Source of the DNA: Armatimonadota bacterium | GTDB taxonomy: Bacteria; Sysuimicrobiota; Sysuimicrobiia; Sysuimicrobiales; Humicultoraceae | Reading direction: 5' to 3' | Assembly (NCBI GenBank): GCA_016869025.1 | Contig: VGFA01000003.1 | Coordinates: 1-64,000 of the forward strand | Length of the DNA stretch: 64,000 bases | In this document: positions 18,522 to 26,813 of the stretch, piece by piece | Layout of the letters: the number at the start of each line of letters is the position of its first letter | Numbering within the stretch: position 1 is the first letter of the stretch | The notes under the pieces: model-generated | Seen by the model: the letters and a program-made list of their open reading frames with translations, nothing else | The model's database searches: none | What the model was told of the DNA's origin: nothing | Translations under genes and position numbers: made by a program

Positions 18522-19589
18522 ATGAAGCAGGTCGCGGTGCGCGCTGCGGCGCTGGTACTCGTGGCGCTGGCGGTACTGGTATGGTCGGCCGGTCCTCCGG
18601 CCGCGCAGGCGCAGGCCCCCAAGAAGCTGCTGATAGGAATGGTCTACGATGTGGGAGGCCGGGGAGACCTGTCCTTCAATGACATGGCCTACGCGGGTCT
18701 AGCGCGGGCCCAGAAGGAGTTTGGGGCCAGGGTCCAGACGAAAGACCTGGAGCCGACCGCGGGCGGCGAAAACCGAGAGGAGCTGCTGCGCCTCCTGGCC
18801 GGCGAGAAGTACGACCTGATCTTCGGCATTGGATTCCTGTTCACCGACAGCATCACCCGCGTGGCCAAGGCGTTCCCGGGCGTGAAGTTCGGCATCGTGG
18901 ATGGGTTCATTGACAAGGAACCCAACGTGGCCAGCCTGCTCTTCAACGAGCACGAAGGATCCTTCCTGGTTGGCGCCGCGGCGGCGCTGAAGTCCAAGAC
19001 GGGCAAGGTCGGGTTCGTCGGCGGGATGAAGATCCCCCTGATCGAGAAGTTCGAGGCCGGTTTCATCGCCGGTGCGAAGTTCGTCAAGCCCGGCGTCCAG
19101 GTTTTCTCTGACTACGCCGGGACGACCGGCGAGGCGTTCCGCGATCCGGTGAAGGGCAAGGAGCTCGCGACCGCCCAGTACGACCGCGGAGCGGACATCA
19201 TCTACCACGCATCGGGCGGCACCGGAATCGGCGTCTTCGAGGCCGCGGTGGCCAAGAAGAAGTGGGCGATCGGCGTGGATGCCGATCAGTCCCTGACGGC
19301 CAAGCCCGACCAGCGCGGGCGCATCCTCACCAGCATGATGAAGCGCGTGGATGTGGCGGTCTACTCGACGATCAAGGCGATCGTGGGCGGTACCTACAAG
19401 GCCGGCGTCCAGTCGTTTGGGCTGAAGGAAGGCGGCGTGGGCTACGCCGTGAACGACTACAACCGCGAGATGATGAAGGATATCGTGCCGCGGCTGGAAG
19501 CTCTCAAGAAGGACATCATTGCCGGAAAGATCAAGGTTCCATCCGACAAGACGCAGTTGGAGGCATTTCTGAAGGGGATCAAGCGCTAG
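18522..19589 (+). CDS. BMP/PnrA family ABC transporter substrate-binding protein (nucleoside type)
   Basis: Extracytoplasmic binding protein of the basic-membrane-protein family, whose studied members bind nucleosides. From ATG 18522 it is 355 residues with an Ala/Val-rich signal peptide ending about AQAQA (residue 31). No lipobox Cys is present, unlike most Bacillota members. The ligand-loop pattern DVGGRGDLSFNDMAYAG follows. ATG 18522 is favoured over GTG 18501 because GAGAGGGG is well placed upstream. It opens the operon of an ATPase and two permeases; a 12-bp hairpin separates it from the ATPase gene. Confidence 0.93.
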   Translation: MKQVAVRAAALVLVALAVLVWSAGPPAAQAQAPKKLLIGMVYDVGGRGDLSFNDMAYAGLARAQKEFGARVQTKDLEPTAGGENREELLRLLAGEKYDLIFGIGFLFTDSITRVAKAFPGVKFGIVDGFIDKEPNVASLLFNEHEGSFLVGAAAALKSKTGKVGFVGGMKIPLIEKFEAGFIAGAKFVKPGVQVFSDYAGTTGEAFRDPVKGKELATAQYDRGADIIYHASGGTGIGVFEAAVAKKKWAIGVDADQSLTAKPDQRGRILTSMMKRVDVAVYSTIKAIVGGTYKAGVQSFGLKEGGVGYAVNDYNREMMKDIVPRLEALKKDIIAGKIKVPSDKTQLEAFLKGIKR

Positions 19590-19596
19590 GCCTGCT

Positions 19597-19625
19597 GCGG
19601 GGGCGGCGCGCGGCGCCGCCCCCGC
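19597..19625 (+). terminator. Strong hairpin between the binding protein and the ABC ATPase genes
   Basis: GCGGGGGCGGCG (19597-19608) pairs perfectly with CGCCGCCCCCGC (19614-19625), 12 GC pairs around a 5-base loop. No T-tract follows. In binding-protein operons such hairpins stabilise the upstream mRNA or limit read-through, so that the binding protein is made in excess; that role here is inferred. Confidence 0.6.
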
Positions 19626-19632
19626 TCCGCAT

Positions 19633-21159
19633 ATGTCCGCCGTAATCGAGCTCACCGAGATCACAAAGCGGTTCCCAGGGGTGCTGGCCAACGACCGCAT
19701 CTCCCTGGCGGTCGCGCCCGGTGAGATCCATGCGCTCGTTGGGGAGAACGGCGCGGGCAAGTCCACACTGATGAAGATCCTCTACGGGCTCTACGAGCCC
19801 GACGGGGGATGGATAGCGATCCGTGGCCATCGGGTCACGCTCGACAGCCCTAGCCGAGCCATCGCCGCGGGCATCGGCATGGTGCACCAGCACTTCATGC
19901 TCATCCCACGCTTCTCCGTGGCCGAGAACGTCATCCTAGGATCCGAACCGGCGCGGGCGGGCCGGTTGTCCCTGAACACGGCGCGCGCGCAGATTCGCGC
20001 CCTCGCCGACCAGTACGGCCTGACGCTCGATCCGGATGCGGAGGTCGGCACGCTGTCTGTCGGAGAGCAGCAGCGCGTGGAGATCATCAAGGTGCTATAC
20101 CGGGGGGCCGAGATCCTCATCCTGGATGAGCCCACGGCGGTGCTCACGCCCCAGGAGGTTGACGACCTCTTCACCAACCTGCGGCGTCTGCGCGCGGAGG
20201 GCAAGACCATCCTGTTCATCAGCCACATCCTGGAGGAGGTCCTAGACATCGCCGATCGTATCTCGGTGCTGCGCGGCGGCCGCGTTGTCGGCACCCTCGA
20301 GGCGGCGGGCGCGACCAAGGCCCAGATAGCCGAGATGATGGTGGGGCGTCCCGTTCTGATGGAACTCGAGGTGCCGCCGGTAGAACCCGGTCCCGTCCGC
20401 CTGGAGGTCGAGGGCCTGGCCGTGCCGGGAGCCCGCGGCAGGCCTGCGGTGCGCGGGGTGTCGTTCTCCGTAAGGGCAGGGGAGATCCTGGGCATCGCCG
20501 GTATTGAGGGAAACGGTCAGAGCGAGCTTGTGGAGACGCTGGTGGGCCTGCGGGCACCGGCGGCCGGGCGGCTGCGCATAATGGGAGAGGACTTGACCCA
20601 GGCCGGGCCCCGGGCGATCAGGTTGATGGGTGTGGCCCACATCCCCGAAGACCGGCACAGACGCGGTCTGGTCCTCCCCCTGGAGGTGTGGGAGAACCTG
20701 ATCCTGGGGCACCACGTCCGGCCGGAGTTCGGACGTGGATTCCTGCTCGATCGCGGCGCCATCGGCAGCTTCGCGAGCGAACGGGCGGAGCGGTTCGACG
20801 TGCGTACGCCGTCGCTCCGGACGCCCACGCTGGCGCTCTCAGGAGGCAACCAGCAGAAGGTAATCGTCGCCCGTGAATTCGGATTCGCGCCGTCGGTGCT
20901 GATCGCGGCTCAGCCAACGCGGGGCCTGGACATAGGCGCCACCGAGTTCGTCCGGCGTCAGATCCTGGCGGCCCGCTCTGCCGGGATGGCCGTGGTCCTG
21001 GTCTCGGCGATGCTCGAGGAGGTCCTCTCGCTGGCCGACCGTGTGGCGGTCATGCACGCAGGGGCCATCGTCGCCGAGTTCCCCCGGGGTACCGTCACGC
21101 CGCGTGAGATCGGACTGTACATGACCGGCGCCAAGCGCGCCGAGGGCGTGCCGGCATGA
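19633..21159 (+). CDS. Nucleoside ABC transporter ATPase (two-domain, NupO/YufO type)
   Basis: Double nucleotide-binding-domain ATPase of 508 residues. Domain 1 has Walker A GENGAGKST (38-46), signature LSVGEQQRVEI and Walker B ILILDEPTAVLTP. Domain 2 has a degenerate P-loop (GIEGNGQSE, no Lys), signature LSGGNQQKVIVARE, and IAAQPTRGLD in place of a normal Walker B Glu; this asymmetry is normal for the YufO/RbsA-type group. ATG 19633 follows the 12-bp hairpin. ATGA overlap with the first permease. It should energise nucleoside uptake through the next two genes. Confidence 0.94.
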   Translation: MSAVIELTEITKRFPGVLANDRISLAVAPGEIHALVGENGAGKSTLMKILYGLYEPDGGWIAIRGHRVTLDSPSRAIAAGIGMVHQHFMLIPRFSVAENVILGSEPARAGRLSLNTARAQIRALADQYGLTLDPDAEVGTLSVGEQQRVEIIKVLYRGAEILILDEPTAVLTPQEVDDLFTNLRRLRAEGKTILFISHILEEVLDIADRISVLRGGRVVGTLEAAGATKAQIAEMMVGRPVLMELEVPPVEPGPVRLEVEGLAVPGARGRPAVRGVSFSVRAGEILGIAGIEGNGQSELVETLVGLRAPAAGRLRIMGEDLTQAGPRAIRLMGVAHIPEDRHRRGLVLPLEVWENLILGHHVRPEFGRGFLLDRGAIGSFASERAERFDVRTPSLRTPTLALSGGNQQKVIVAREFGFAPSVLIAAQPTRGLDIGATEFVRRQILAARSAGMAVVLVSAMLEEVLSLADRVAVMHAGAIVAEFPRGTVTPREIGLYMTGAKRAEGVPA

Positions 21160-22298
21160 GCACGCGGGTCCGGCTGGCCGTGCTGCAGGCCGCGGCGCCC
21201 CTGCTGGCCATCGCGTTCGGAGCGGTCGTCGCCTCCGGGATCATCCTGGCGATCGGTAAGGACCCCCTGGAAGTCTACGGCCTGATGCTGCGGTTCAACC
21301 TCACCCGGTCCGACAGCGTGGCGGCGATCCTTCTCAAAGCGACCCCGCTGACGTTCGCCGGCCTGGCGGTGGCGCTCTCATTTCGCGCGAATCTATGGAA
21401 CATCGGGGTAGAGGGGCAGTACGCGGTGGGCGCGTTCGCGGCGGCGTATGTCGCGTTTGGCGTGCGTGGACTGCCCGCAGCCATCCACCTGCCCCTGGCG
21501 GTACTGACCGGCGTCGCAGGCGGGGCGCTGTGGGCGCTGCTTCCGATCGTGCTCAAACTCCGGCGTGGGGCGCACGAGGTCATTACCTCGATCATGATGA
21601 ACTACATCGCCGCCGCTCTGGTCCTGTACCTGCTCGCCGATGTCTTCCGCGACCCGACGCAGGCGGGCACGCCCCGCGTTCGCACCCCGCTCTTTGAGGA
21701 CAGCGCCCGCATTCCCCTGCTGCGTCCGGTGCTGCAGCTCGTGGGGATAGGGATCCCGGAACACTCGGCGCTCAACTGGTTCCTGCCGCTGGGGTTGGTG
21801 CTGTGCCTGGCTGCGGCCTATCTGCTGGCCCGCACGCGCTTCGGGTATGAGGTCCGGGCCGTGGCGCTGAACCCTGATGCCGCCGAGGCCGCCGGCATCA
21901 GGATCGCTCGCACGCAGTTCTACATGTTCTTGGCCAGCGGCGCCGTGGCAGGACTGGTGGGGCTGTCCGACGTGCTCGGGTTCTTTGGATACTTCGACAT
22001 TGACTTCCCAAAGGGACTGGGCTTCCTGGGGATCTCGGTGGCGCTGCTGGCCAGGAATGATCCGTTGGGGGTCGTCCCAGCGGCGCTGCTCTTCGGCTTC
22101 CTGGACCGGGGCGCGCAGGGAGTCCAAGTGTTCTCAGGGGTCCCGCGCGAGGTGATCACGATCCTGCAGGCGGTGATCATCCTGGCGATCGTGGTTGGGT
22201 ACGAGCTGGTGACCCGCTACGTCCGCGCGCAACGCAAGCGCGAGGCCGAGCGCGCGGTAGCCGGGCCGTCCGACGCAACTGTGGGGGAAGGGGGGTAG
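21156..22298 (+). CDS. Nucleoside ABC transporter permease 1 (NupP/YufP type)
   Basis: Membrane permease of 380 residues with about nine hydrophobic helices and the branched-chain/ribose permease core (LTFAGLAVALSFRANLWNIGVEGQYAVG; RAVALNPDAAEAAGI coupling region). ATG 21156 overlaps the ATPase stop. It pairs with the shorter permease that follows, as in the nup operons of Bacillota. A basic tail (VRAQRKREAERAV) is cytoplasmic. Confidence 0.93.
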   Translation: MSTRVRLAVLQAAAPLLAIAFGAVVASGIILAIGKDPLEVYGLMLRFNLTRSDSVAAILLKATPLTFAGLAVALSFRANLWNIGVEGQYAVGAFAAAYVAFGVRGLPAAIHLPLAVLTGVAGGALWALLPIVLKLRRGAHEVITSIMMNYIAAALVLYLLADVFRDPTQAGTPRVRTPLFEDSARIPLLRPVLQLVGIGIPEHSALNWFLPLGLVLCLAAAYLLARTRFGYEVRAVALNPDAAEAAGIRIARTQFYMFLASGAVAGLVGLSDVLGFFGYFDIDFPKGLGFLGISVALLARNDPLGVVPAALLFGFLDRGAQGVQVFSGVPREVITILQAVIILAIVVGYELVTRYVRAQRKREAERAVAGPSDATVGEGG

Positions 22299-22301
22299 GC
22301 C

Positions 22302-23282
22302 GTGGAACTGCTGGCCGCCCTCCTGAACGTGGCGCTGCTGGCCTCGGCGGTGCGATTGACGGTGCCCATTCTCCTAACCGCCCTGGGAGCAGTCTACTCC
22401 GAGCGTGGCGGCGTCGTGAACATCGGGCTGGAAGGCATCATGATAATGGGCACGTTCTTCGGCGCCTCGGTGACGCACCTGGTCGCCACGATCCTCCCCG
22501 TCCATGGGTCCGAGGCCGGCGCCACGCACGCAATCGCGCCCGTGGCCGGCATGCTGGCGGCGATGGCCGCCGGCGTGTTGTTCTCGCTCGTCCACGCCGT
22601 CGTGGCTGTGACATTCCGCGTGAACCAGATCATCAGCGGCGTGGTGTTGAACCTGCTGGCGGTTGGACTGGCACGGTTCCTGAACATCCTCTTCTTCGGC
22701 GTGGCCACGCAATCCCCCGGCATCAACGGGTTCGAGCCGTGGAGCGTGCCCGTACTGCGCGACGTGCCGGCCCTGGCTCCGCTTGCCACCGGCATCTCGC
22801 CGGTAATCCCGTCTGCACTGGTCCTCCTGGGGCTCGGCCACTGGGTGCTGCTGCGCACCGTATTTGGGCTGCGCCTGCGGGCGGTTGGCGAGCACCCGCT
22901 GGCGGCGGATACCCTTGGGATCAACGTGACGGTGATGCGCTACGCGGGCGTGCTCATAAGCGGCGCCCTGGCAGGACTGGCCGGCGGGTATCTGTCGATC
23001 GAGCAGGGCCGGGGCTACCTGGAAGGGATGACGCAGGGCCGTGGTTTCATCGCGCTGGCCGCGATGATCTTCGGCAACTGGTGGCCGGTGGGCGCCCTGG
23101 GGGCCTCGGCGTTGTTTGGGTACTTCGACGCGCTCAGCCTGCGCGTCGTGCACACGCGTATCCCCTACCAGTTCATCACCGTGCTGCCGCACATCGCGAC
23201 CATCTTTGTGCTGGCCGGCTTCATGCGGAGGGCTGTGCCTCCGGCCGCGGACGGCATCCCGTACACCAAGGAGGAGGCGTAA
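22302..23282 (+). CDS. Nucleoside ABC transporter permease 2 (NupQ/YufQ type)
   Basis: Second permease, 326 residues, about eight to nine hydrophobic helices. The conserved YSERGGVVNIGLEGIMIMG near the N-terminus and LRAVGEHPLAADTLGINV coupling loop place it in the YufQ branch. GTG 22302 has a strong GGAAGGGGGG (22286-22296). Only 4 bases separate it from the MBL-fold gene, which suggests the catabolic genes downstream are cotranscribed with the transporter. Confidence 0.93.
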   Translation: MELLAALLNVALLASAVRLTVPILLTALGAVYSERGGVVNIGLEGIMIMGTFFGASVTHLVATILPVHGSEAGATHAIAPVAGMLAAMAAGVLFSLVHAVVAVTFRVNQIISGVVLNLLAVGLARFLNILFFGVATQSPGINGFEPWSVPVLRDVPALAPLATGISPVIPSALVLLGLGHWVLLRTVFGLRLRAVGEHPLAADTLGINVTVMRYAGVLISGALAGLAGGYLSIEQGRGYLEGMTQGRGFIALAAMIFGNWWPVGALGASALFGYFDALSLRVVHTRIPYQFITVLPHIATIFVLAGFMRRAVPPAADGIPYTKEEA

Positions 23283-23286
23283 GGCC

Positions 23287-24129
23287 GTGATACTGATCCG
23301 CCGGTACGGACCCGTGACCCAGATCCGCATGGCGCGGGCCCTGGCCAGGCGGCCCCTCTACTGGACGTGCGCCTATCACGTGGACGGCCTGCTGATTGAC
23401 ACGGGCTGCGTGCATACGGCCGGTGAGCTCGCGGCGGCGCTGGACGGAAGCGGCCTCACGCAACTGGTCAACACGCACCATCACGAGGATCACGTCGGAG
23501 GGAACGCGGCGATAGGCGCACGTTTCGGGGTCCAGGCACACATCCATCCACTGGGGATCGAGCGGTTGCGGCACCCGGATGCGCACCTCCCGCTCTATCG
23601 GCGGGTGGTGTGGGGGAGGCCGGCCCCATACGATCCCCTTCCGCTGGGAGACAGCGTTGCCACAGACCGGTACTCCTTTCACGTCCTCCATGCGCCCGGA
23701 CACAGCACCGACCAGGTGGTGCTGTTCGAGGAGCGGGAGGGCTGGCTGTTCAGTGCCGACCTGTTCCTGGGTGAGCGGGTCAAGTACCTGCGACGGGACG
23801 AGCGGCTGGGCGATAGTCTTGAATCGCTGCGCCGCGTCGCCGCCCTCCCGGTCACCCGGCTGTTCTGCGGCCTCGGCGCGGTGATGGACGACGGCCGAGG
23901 AGCCCTGCGCGGCAAGCTTGCCTATTGGGAGGAGGTCTGCCAGCGGGTTGTGGGGCTGCGCGCCGCCGGCATGTCCGCGGCCGAGATAAGGCGCTCCATT
24001 CTTGGAGCCGAAGGATTCATGCGGTGGATCAGCTCGGGCGACTTCTGCAAGCAGTACCTGGTGGACCAGGTGCTTTCAATCGGTGCCCGGGGTTCATCTC
24101 AGGGACCGCCCGGCCAACGAGACGCATGA
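23287..24129 (+). CDS. MBL-fold metallo-hydrolase of the nucleoside operon
   Basis: Metallo-beta-lactamase fold hydrolase, 280 residues. The metal motif is THHHEDHVGG (HxHxDH), the later ligands lie in HAPGHSTDQ (third His) and SADLFLGE (bridging Asp), so a two-metal centre is likely. The substrate cannot be read from sequence. GTG 23287 starts 4 bases after the permease stop, and its stop overlaps the kinase ATG (ATGA). The position between transporter and PsuK/PsuG-type enzymes suggests it acts on the imported compound or on a phosphorylated product, but this is inference. A helical C-terminus (about 205-265) is typical of LACTB2/glyoxalase-like relatives. Confidence 0.85.
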   Translation: MILIRRYGPVTQIRMARALARRPLYWTCAYHVDGLLIDTGCVHTAGELAAALDGSGLTQLVNTHHHEDHVGGNAAIGARFGVQAHIHPLGIERLRHPDAHLPLYRRVVWGRPAPYDPLPLGDSVATDRYSFHVLHAPGHSTDQVVLFEEREGWLFSADLFLGERVKYLRRDERLGDSLESLRRVAALPVTRLFCGLGAVMDDGRGALRGKLAYWEEVCQRVVGLRAAGMSAAEIRRSILGAEGFMRWISSGDFCKQYLVDQVLSIGARGSSQGPPGQRDA

Positions 24130-25019
24130 TGCAAGGCGGCATCGTACTGGTCGGCGGTGCGCTGGTGGACGTGCGCGCCACCGCCTCGGGCACGCTGGAG
24201 CCGGGCCGGTCCGTGCCAGGGAAGGCGCGGCTGCTGCCCGGCGGAGCCGCGCGCAACGTCGCCGTGAACCTGGCCCGCCTGGGCCACAGGGTGACCCTGT
24301 TGACCGCGGTGGGGGACGATCCGCTGGGCCGCTGGCTGGTGGATGCCACGGCCTGTCAGGGCGTGGATACGGGCGGTCTCCTGGTCCGCCCGCAGCCCAC
24401 AGGGCTGTTCGTTACCGTGGGGAAGTGCAATGACGCCTCCTGGAGCGTCGCCGATGCCGGGCCGGTGGAGTCGCTGCGCCCGGCCGACTTGGAGCCCTGG
24501 CGTCGGGCAATTGCCGCGGCCGGGGTTCTCGTGAACGACGCCAACCTCTCACAGGACGCCCAGGCATTCCTGGTAGCGATGGCAGACAGCGTGCCGCGCG
24601 TCCTTCTGGCCACCTCGCCTGACAAAGCGGTGCGGCTACGGTCATCGCTCCGCGGCGCTGCGGCAGTGGTGTGCAACCGCGATGAGGCCGGCGTCCTGGC
24701 AGGGGTGGTAGGGGAGCCAGACTGGCAGGTCCTGGGCGCTGCGCTGGTGGCTGCCGGCGCCGGTCGCGCAGTTATCACGCAGGGTGAAGGGGGCGTCGGC
24801 GTGGTGGCGCCTGATGGGATGGCGTTCGAGCCGGCCGTCCGCGTTTCCATGGTGGATCCTACCGGAGCCGGCGACGCGGTCGCTGCGGCCGCGGTGCACG
24901 GCTACCTGACCGGCATGACACCGGCCCAGACGGCGGGTCTGGCCGTTTCAGCGGCGGCCTGCGTGGTGCAATCTTCCGAAAACACCCCGGCGGCGCTCGC
25001 CGCCCTACTGCGGACATGA
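24126..25019 (+). CDS. psuK: PfkB family carbohydrate kinase, probable pseudouridine kinase
   Basis: Ribokinase-fold kinase of 297 residues. The N-terminal PfkB signature region GGAARNVAVNLARLGHRV (about 39-56) binds the sugar, and the C-terminal DPTGAGDA (244-251) holds the catalytic Asp250. PsuK phosphorylates pseudouridine at the 5' position so that PsuG can act. The family alone does not fix the substrate; the call rests on the gene directly downstream, with which it shares an ATGA overlap (25016-25019). ATG 24126 is one of two adjoining ATGs; there is no strong ribosome binding site, consistent with translational coupling to the MBL gene. Confidence 0.8.
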   Translation: MMQGGIVLVGGALVDVRATASGTLEPGRSVPGKARLLPGGAARNVAVNLARLGHRVTLLTAVGDDPLGRWLVDATACQGVDTGGLLVRPQPTGLFVTVGKCNDASWSVADAGPVESLRPADLEPWRRAIAAAGVLVNDANLSQDAQAFLVAMADSVPRVLLATSPDKAVRLRSSLRGAAAVVCNRDEAGVLAGVVGEPDWQVLGAALVAAGAGRAVITQGEGGVGVVAPDGMAFEPAVRVSMVDPTGAGDAVAAAAVHGYLTGMTPAQTAGLAVSAAACVVQSSENTPAALAALLRT

Positions 25020-25972
25020 CCCCGCCCGCATCCTCCTGGATTCGCATCGCGCCGGAGATCACCGCCGCCCTCGACGCAGGCGGAGGGGTGGTGGCTCTTG
25101 AGAGCGCTGTGCTCTCGCACGGCCTGCCGCAGGCGCAGGGCCGCGCGCTGGCCCGTCGCCTAGATGGGACTGTTCGGATCGCTGGAGCGGTTCCTGCCCT
25201 GGTCGCGGTACGAGAGGGCCGCGTGGAGGTCGGGGTTGATCCTTCCGACGTAGGGTTTCTGTTCGATGCGGGCGTCGTGAAGATCTCCTCGCGTGACCTG
25301 GGTGCGGCCGTTGCGCTGCGGCAGTCCGGCGGCACAACGGTGGCCGGCACCCTTGTTGCCGCCCATGCCGCGGGCATCCGGGTGATGGCCACCGGTGGGA
25401 TCGGTGGGGTTCACATCGGGGCCGAGGCCAGCCGGGACATCTCGGCGGACTTGCTTGCGCTGAGCCGCTTTCCGCTGGTCGTCGTGTGCGCGGGACCCAA
25501 GGCGATCTGCGATCCCCACTGGACCTGGGAGGCCCTGGACACCCTGGGTGTCTCAGTTGTCGGCTTTCGCACCGATACGCTGCCCGCGTTCCTGGCGCGC
25601 TCCACAGGCATCGCGGTGTCATGCCGCGTCGAGACCGCCCGCGATGTGGCCGCGATCGCGAAGTCCAAGGCAGAGATGCGCGATCCGTCGGCGCTGCTCG
25701 TGGTGCAGCCCCCTCCTCCGGAGGTCGCGATGGATGGGCAGGGGCTGTCCCGCGCTGTCACCACGGCTCTGGAGCGGGCCAGGGCCGCGGCGGTGGGCGG
25801 CGCAGCCCTGACCCCCTATCTGCTGAGGGAGATCGCCGAGGTCACGGAAGGTGAGGCGTTGGCTGCCAACCTTGCCGTCCTGGAGGCCAACGCATCGCTG
25901 GCCGCGGCGGTGGCCGTGGAGATCTCCCACCCGGGCAGGGACGCGCGGCACGGAAAAGGAAAACAAGGATAA
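25016..25972 (+). CDS. psuG: Pseudouridine-5'-phosphate glycosidase family protein
   Basis: PsuG splits pseudouridine 5'-phosphate into uracil and ribose 5-phosphate by opening the C-C glycosidic bond. The 318-residue product keeps the core: E29 (LESAVLSHG), K89 (KISSRDL), H133, D141 (DISAD) and the Schiff-base Lys162 (CAGPKAICD). Compared with the E. coli enzyme as I recall it, the Arg in GGVHRGAE is Ile134 here, and the NPIP segment late in the protein is PPPP (232-235), losing a conserved Asn. Substrate preference may therefore differ. Overlaps the kinase by ATGA; the RodZ-like gene starts one base after its stop. Confidence 0.88.
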   Translation: MTPPASSWIRIAPEITAALDAGGGVVALESAVLSHGLPQAQGRALARRLDGTVRIAGAVPALVAVREGRVEVGVDPSDVGFLFDAGVVKISSRDLGAAVALRQSGGTTVAGTLVAAHAAGIRVMATGGIGGVHIGAEASRDISADLLALSRFPLVVVCAGPKAICDPHWTWEALDTLGVSVVGFRTDTLPAFLARSTGIAVSCRVETARDVAAIAKSKAEMRDPSALLVVQPPPPEVAMDGQGLSRAVTTALERARAAAVGGAALTPYLLREIAEVTEGEALAANLAVLEANASLAAAVAVEISHPGRDARHGKGKQG

Positions 25973-25973
25973 C

Positions 25974-26786
25974 GTGACAACGTCGCCGCGGCTCCAGGAC
26001 CAGCACGACGCCGCCCAAATCGGCGCCACCCTGCGGTCAGCACGCGCGGCCCGCGGCATCTCCCTGGCCGAGCTGCACGCCCGCACGAAGATCAGCACCG
26101 GCTACCTTGTCGCGCTCGAGGAAGGGCGCCTGGGCGCGCTGCCTCCTGTGGCGTTCACCCGCGGGTTCCTGCGGACCGTGGCAGGCGAGCTGGGCGTGGA
26201 TCCCGAGCCCCTGGTACGGAGTCTCAACGCGGCCATGGCAGCGGAGGGAGCAGAACGGCCGGAGGGCTGGCAGCGCATGGGATCGGCTATCGTTACGGTG
26301 GCAGCGACGTCGCCGCTGAAGCGGCGCGCGATCTCCCTCGTGCTCGTGGCGCTCCTTGTCTTTCTCGCAACGGTCGTTCTCATGACCCTGCAGCTGCGGG
26401 AGTTCGCGCAGCCCGTGCCGTCGGCCGCCCCGCCGGATGGCGCAGCCACGCCGGCGGCCCCGGCTCCATCCCCGGTTTCCCCTCCGGAGGTGGGGCCACG
26501 AGAGGCGCAGCCACCATCCGGCGCCACGCCCGCGGACCGGGAAGTGACGGTCGAGGTGCGGGCGACGGGCCGATCCTGGCTGCTCGTTCAGGCCGGGAGG
26601 GGGACCCTCTTCGAAGGGTTCATCAATGCCGGAGGCGTGATGCGGTGGCAGAGCCGAACCCCGATCTCGCTCCGCGCGGGCAACGCCGGCGCCGTTACCC
26701 TGGTTGTGAACGGATCTGCACTCGGAACCTACGGGCGGCCGGGTGAGGTTGTGGATCGAACCTTCCAGCCGGGCGCACCTCCGTGA
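25974..26786 (+). CDS. RodZ-like helix-turn-helix membrane protein
   Basis: RodZ links cytoskeletal MreB to the wall-elongation machinery. About 270 residues: a cytoplasmic HTH_25 domain (about 15-85, IGATLRSARAARGISLAELHARTKIS), one transmembrane helix (about 116-136, ISLVLVALLVFLATVVLMTL), a Pro/Ala-rich spacer, and a C-terminal DUF4115 domain (VTVEVRATGRSWLLVQ onward). GTG 25974 has ACAAGGAT upstream. In Bacillota this gene (ymfM) is followed by pgsA and cinA; pgsA is absent here and cinA follows directly. Confidence 0.88.
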   Translation: MTTSPRLQDQHDAAQIGATLRSARAARGISLAELHARTKISTGYLVALEEGRLGALPPVAFTRGFLRTVAGELGVDPEPLVRSLNAAMAAEGAERPEGWQRMGSAIVTVAATSPLKRRAISLVLVALLVFLATVVLMTLQLREFAQPVPSAAPPDGAATPAAPAPSPVSPPEVGPREAQPPSGATPADREVTVEVRATGRSWLLVQAGRGTLFEGFINAGGVMRWQSRTPISLRAGNAGAVTLVVNGSALGTYGRPGEVVDRTFQPGAPP

Positions 26787-26813
26787 GAGGCGTCGGGGAG
26801 TCGTCAGGACGCG

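Noticed and set aside
20500-20960. Degenerate second nucleotide-binding domain in the ABC ATPase as a sign of decay
   Set aside because: Loss of the Walker A Lys and Walker B Glu in the second domain is typical for this ATPase group.
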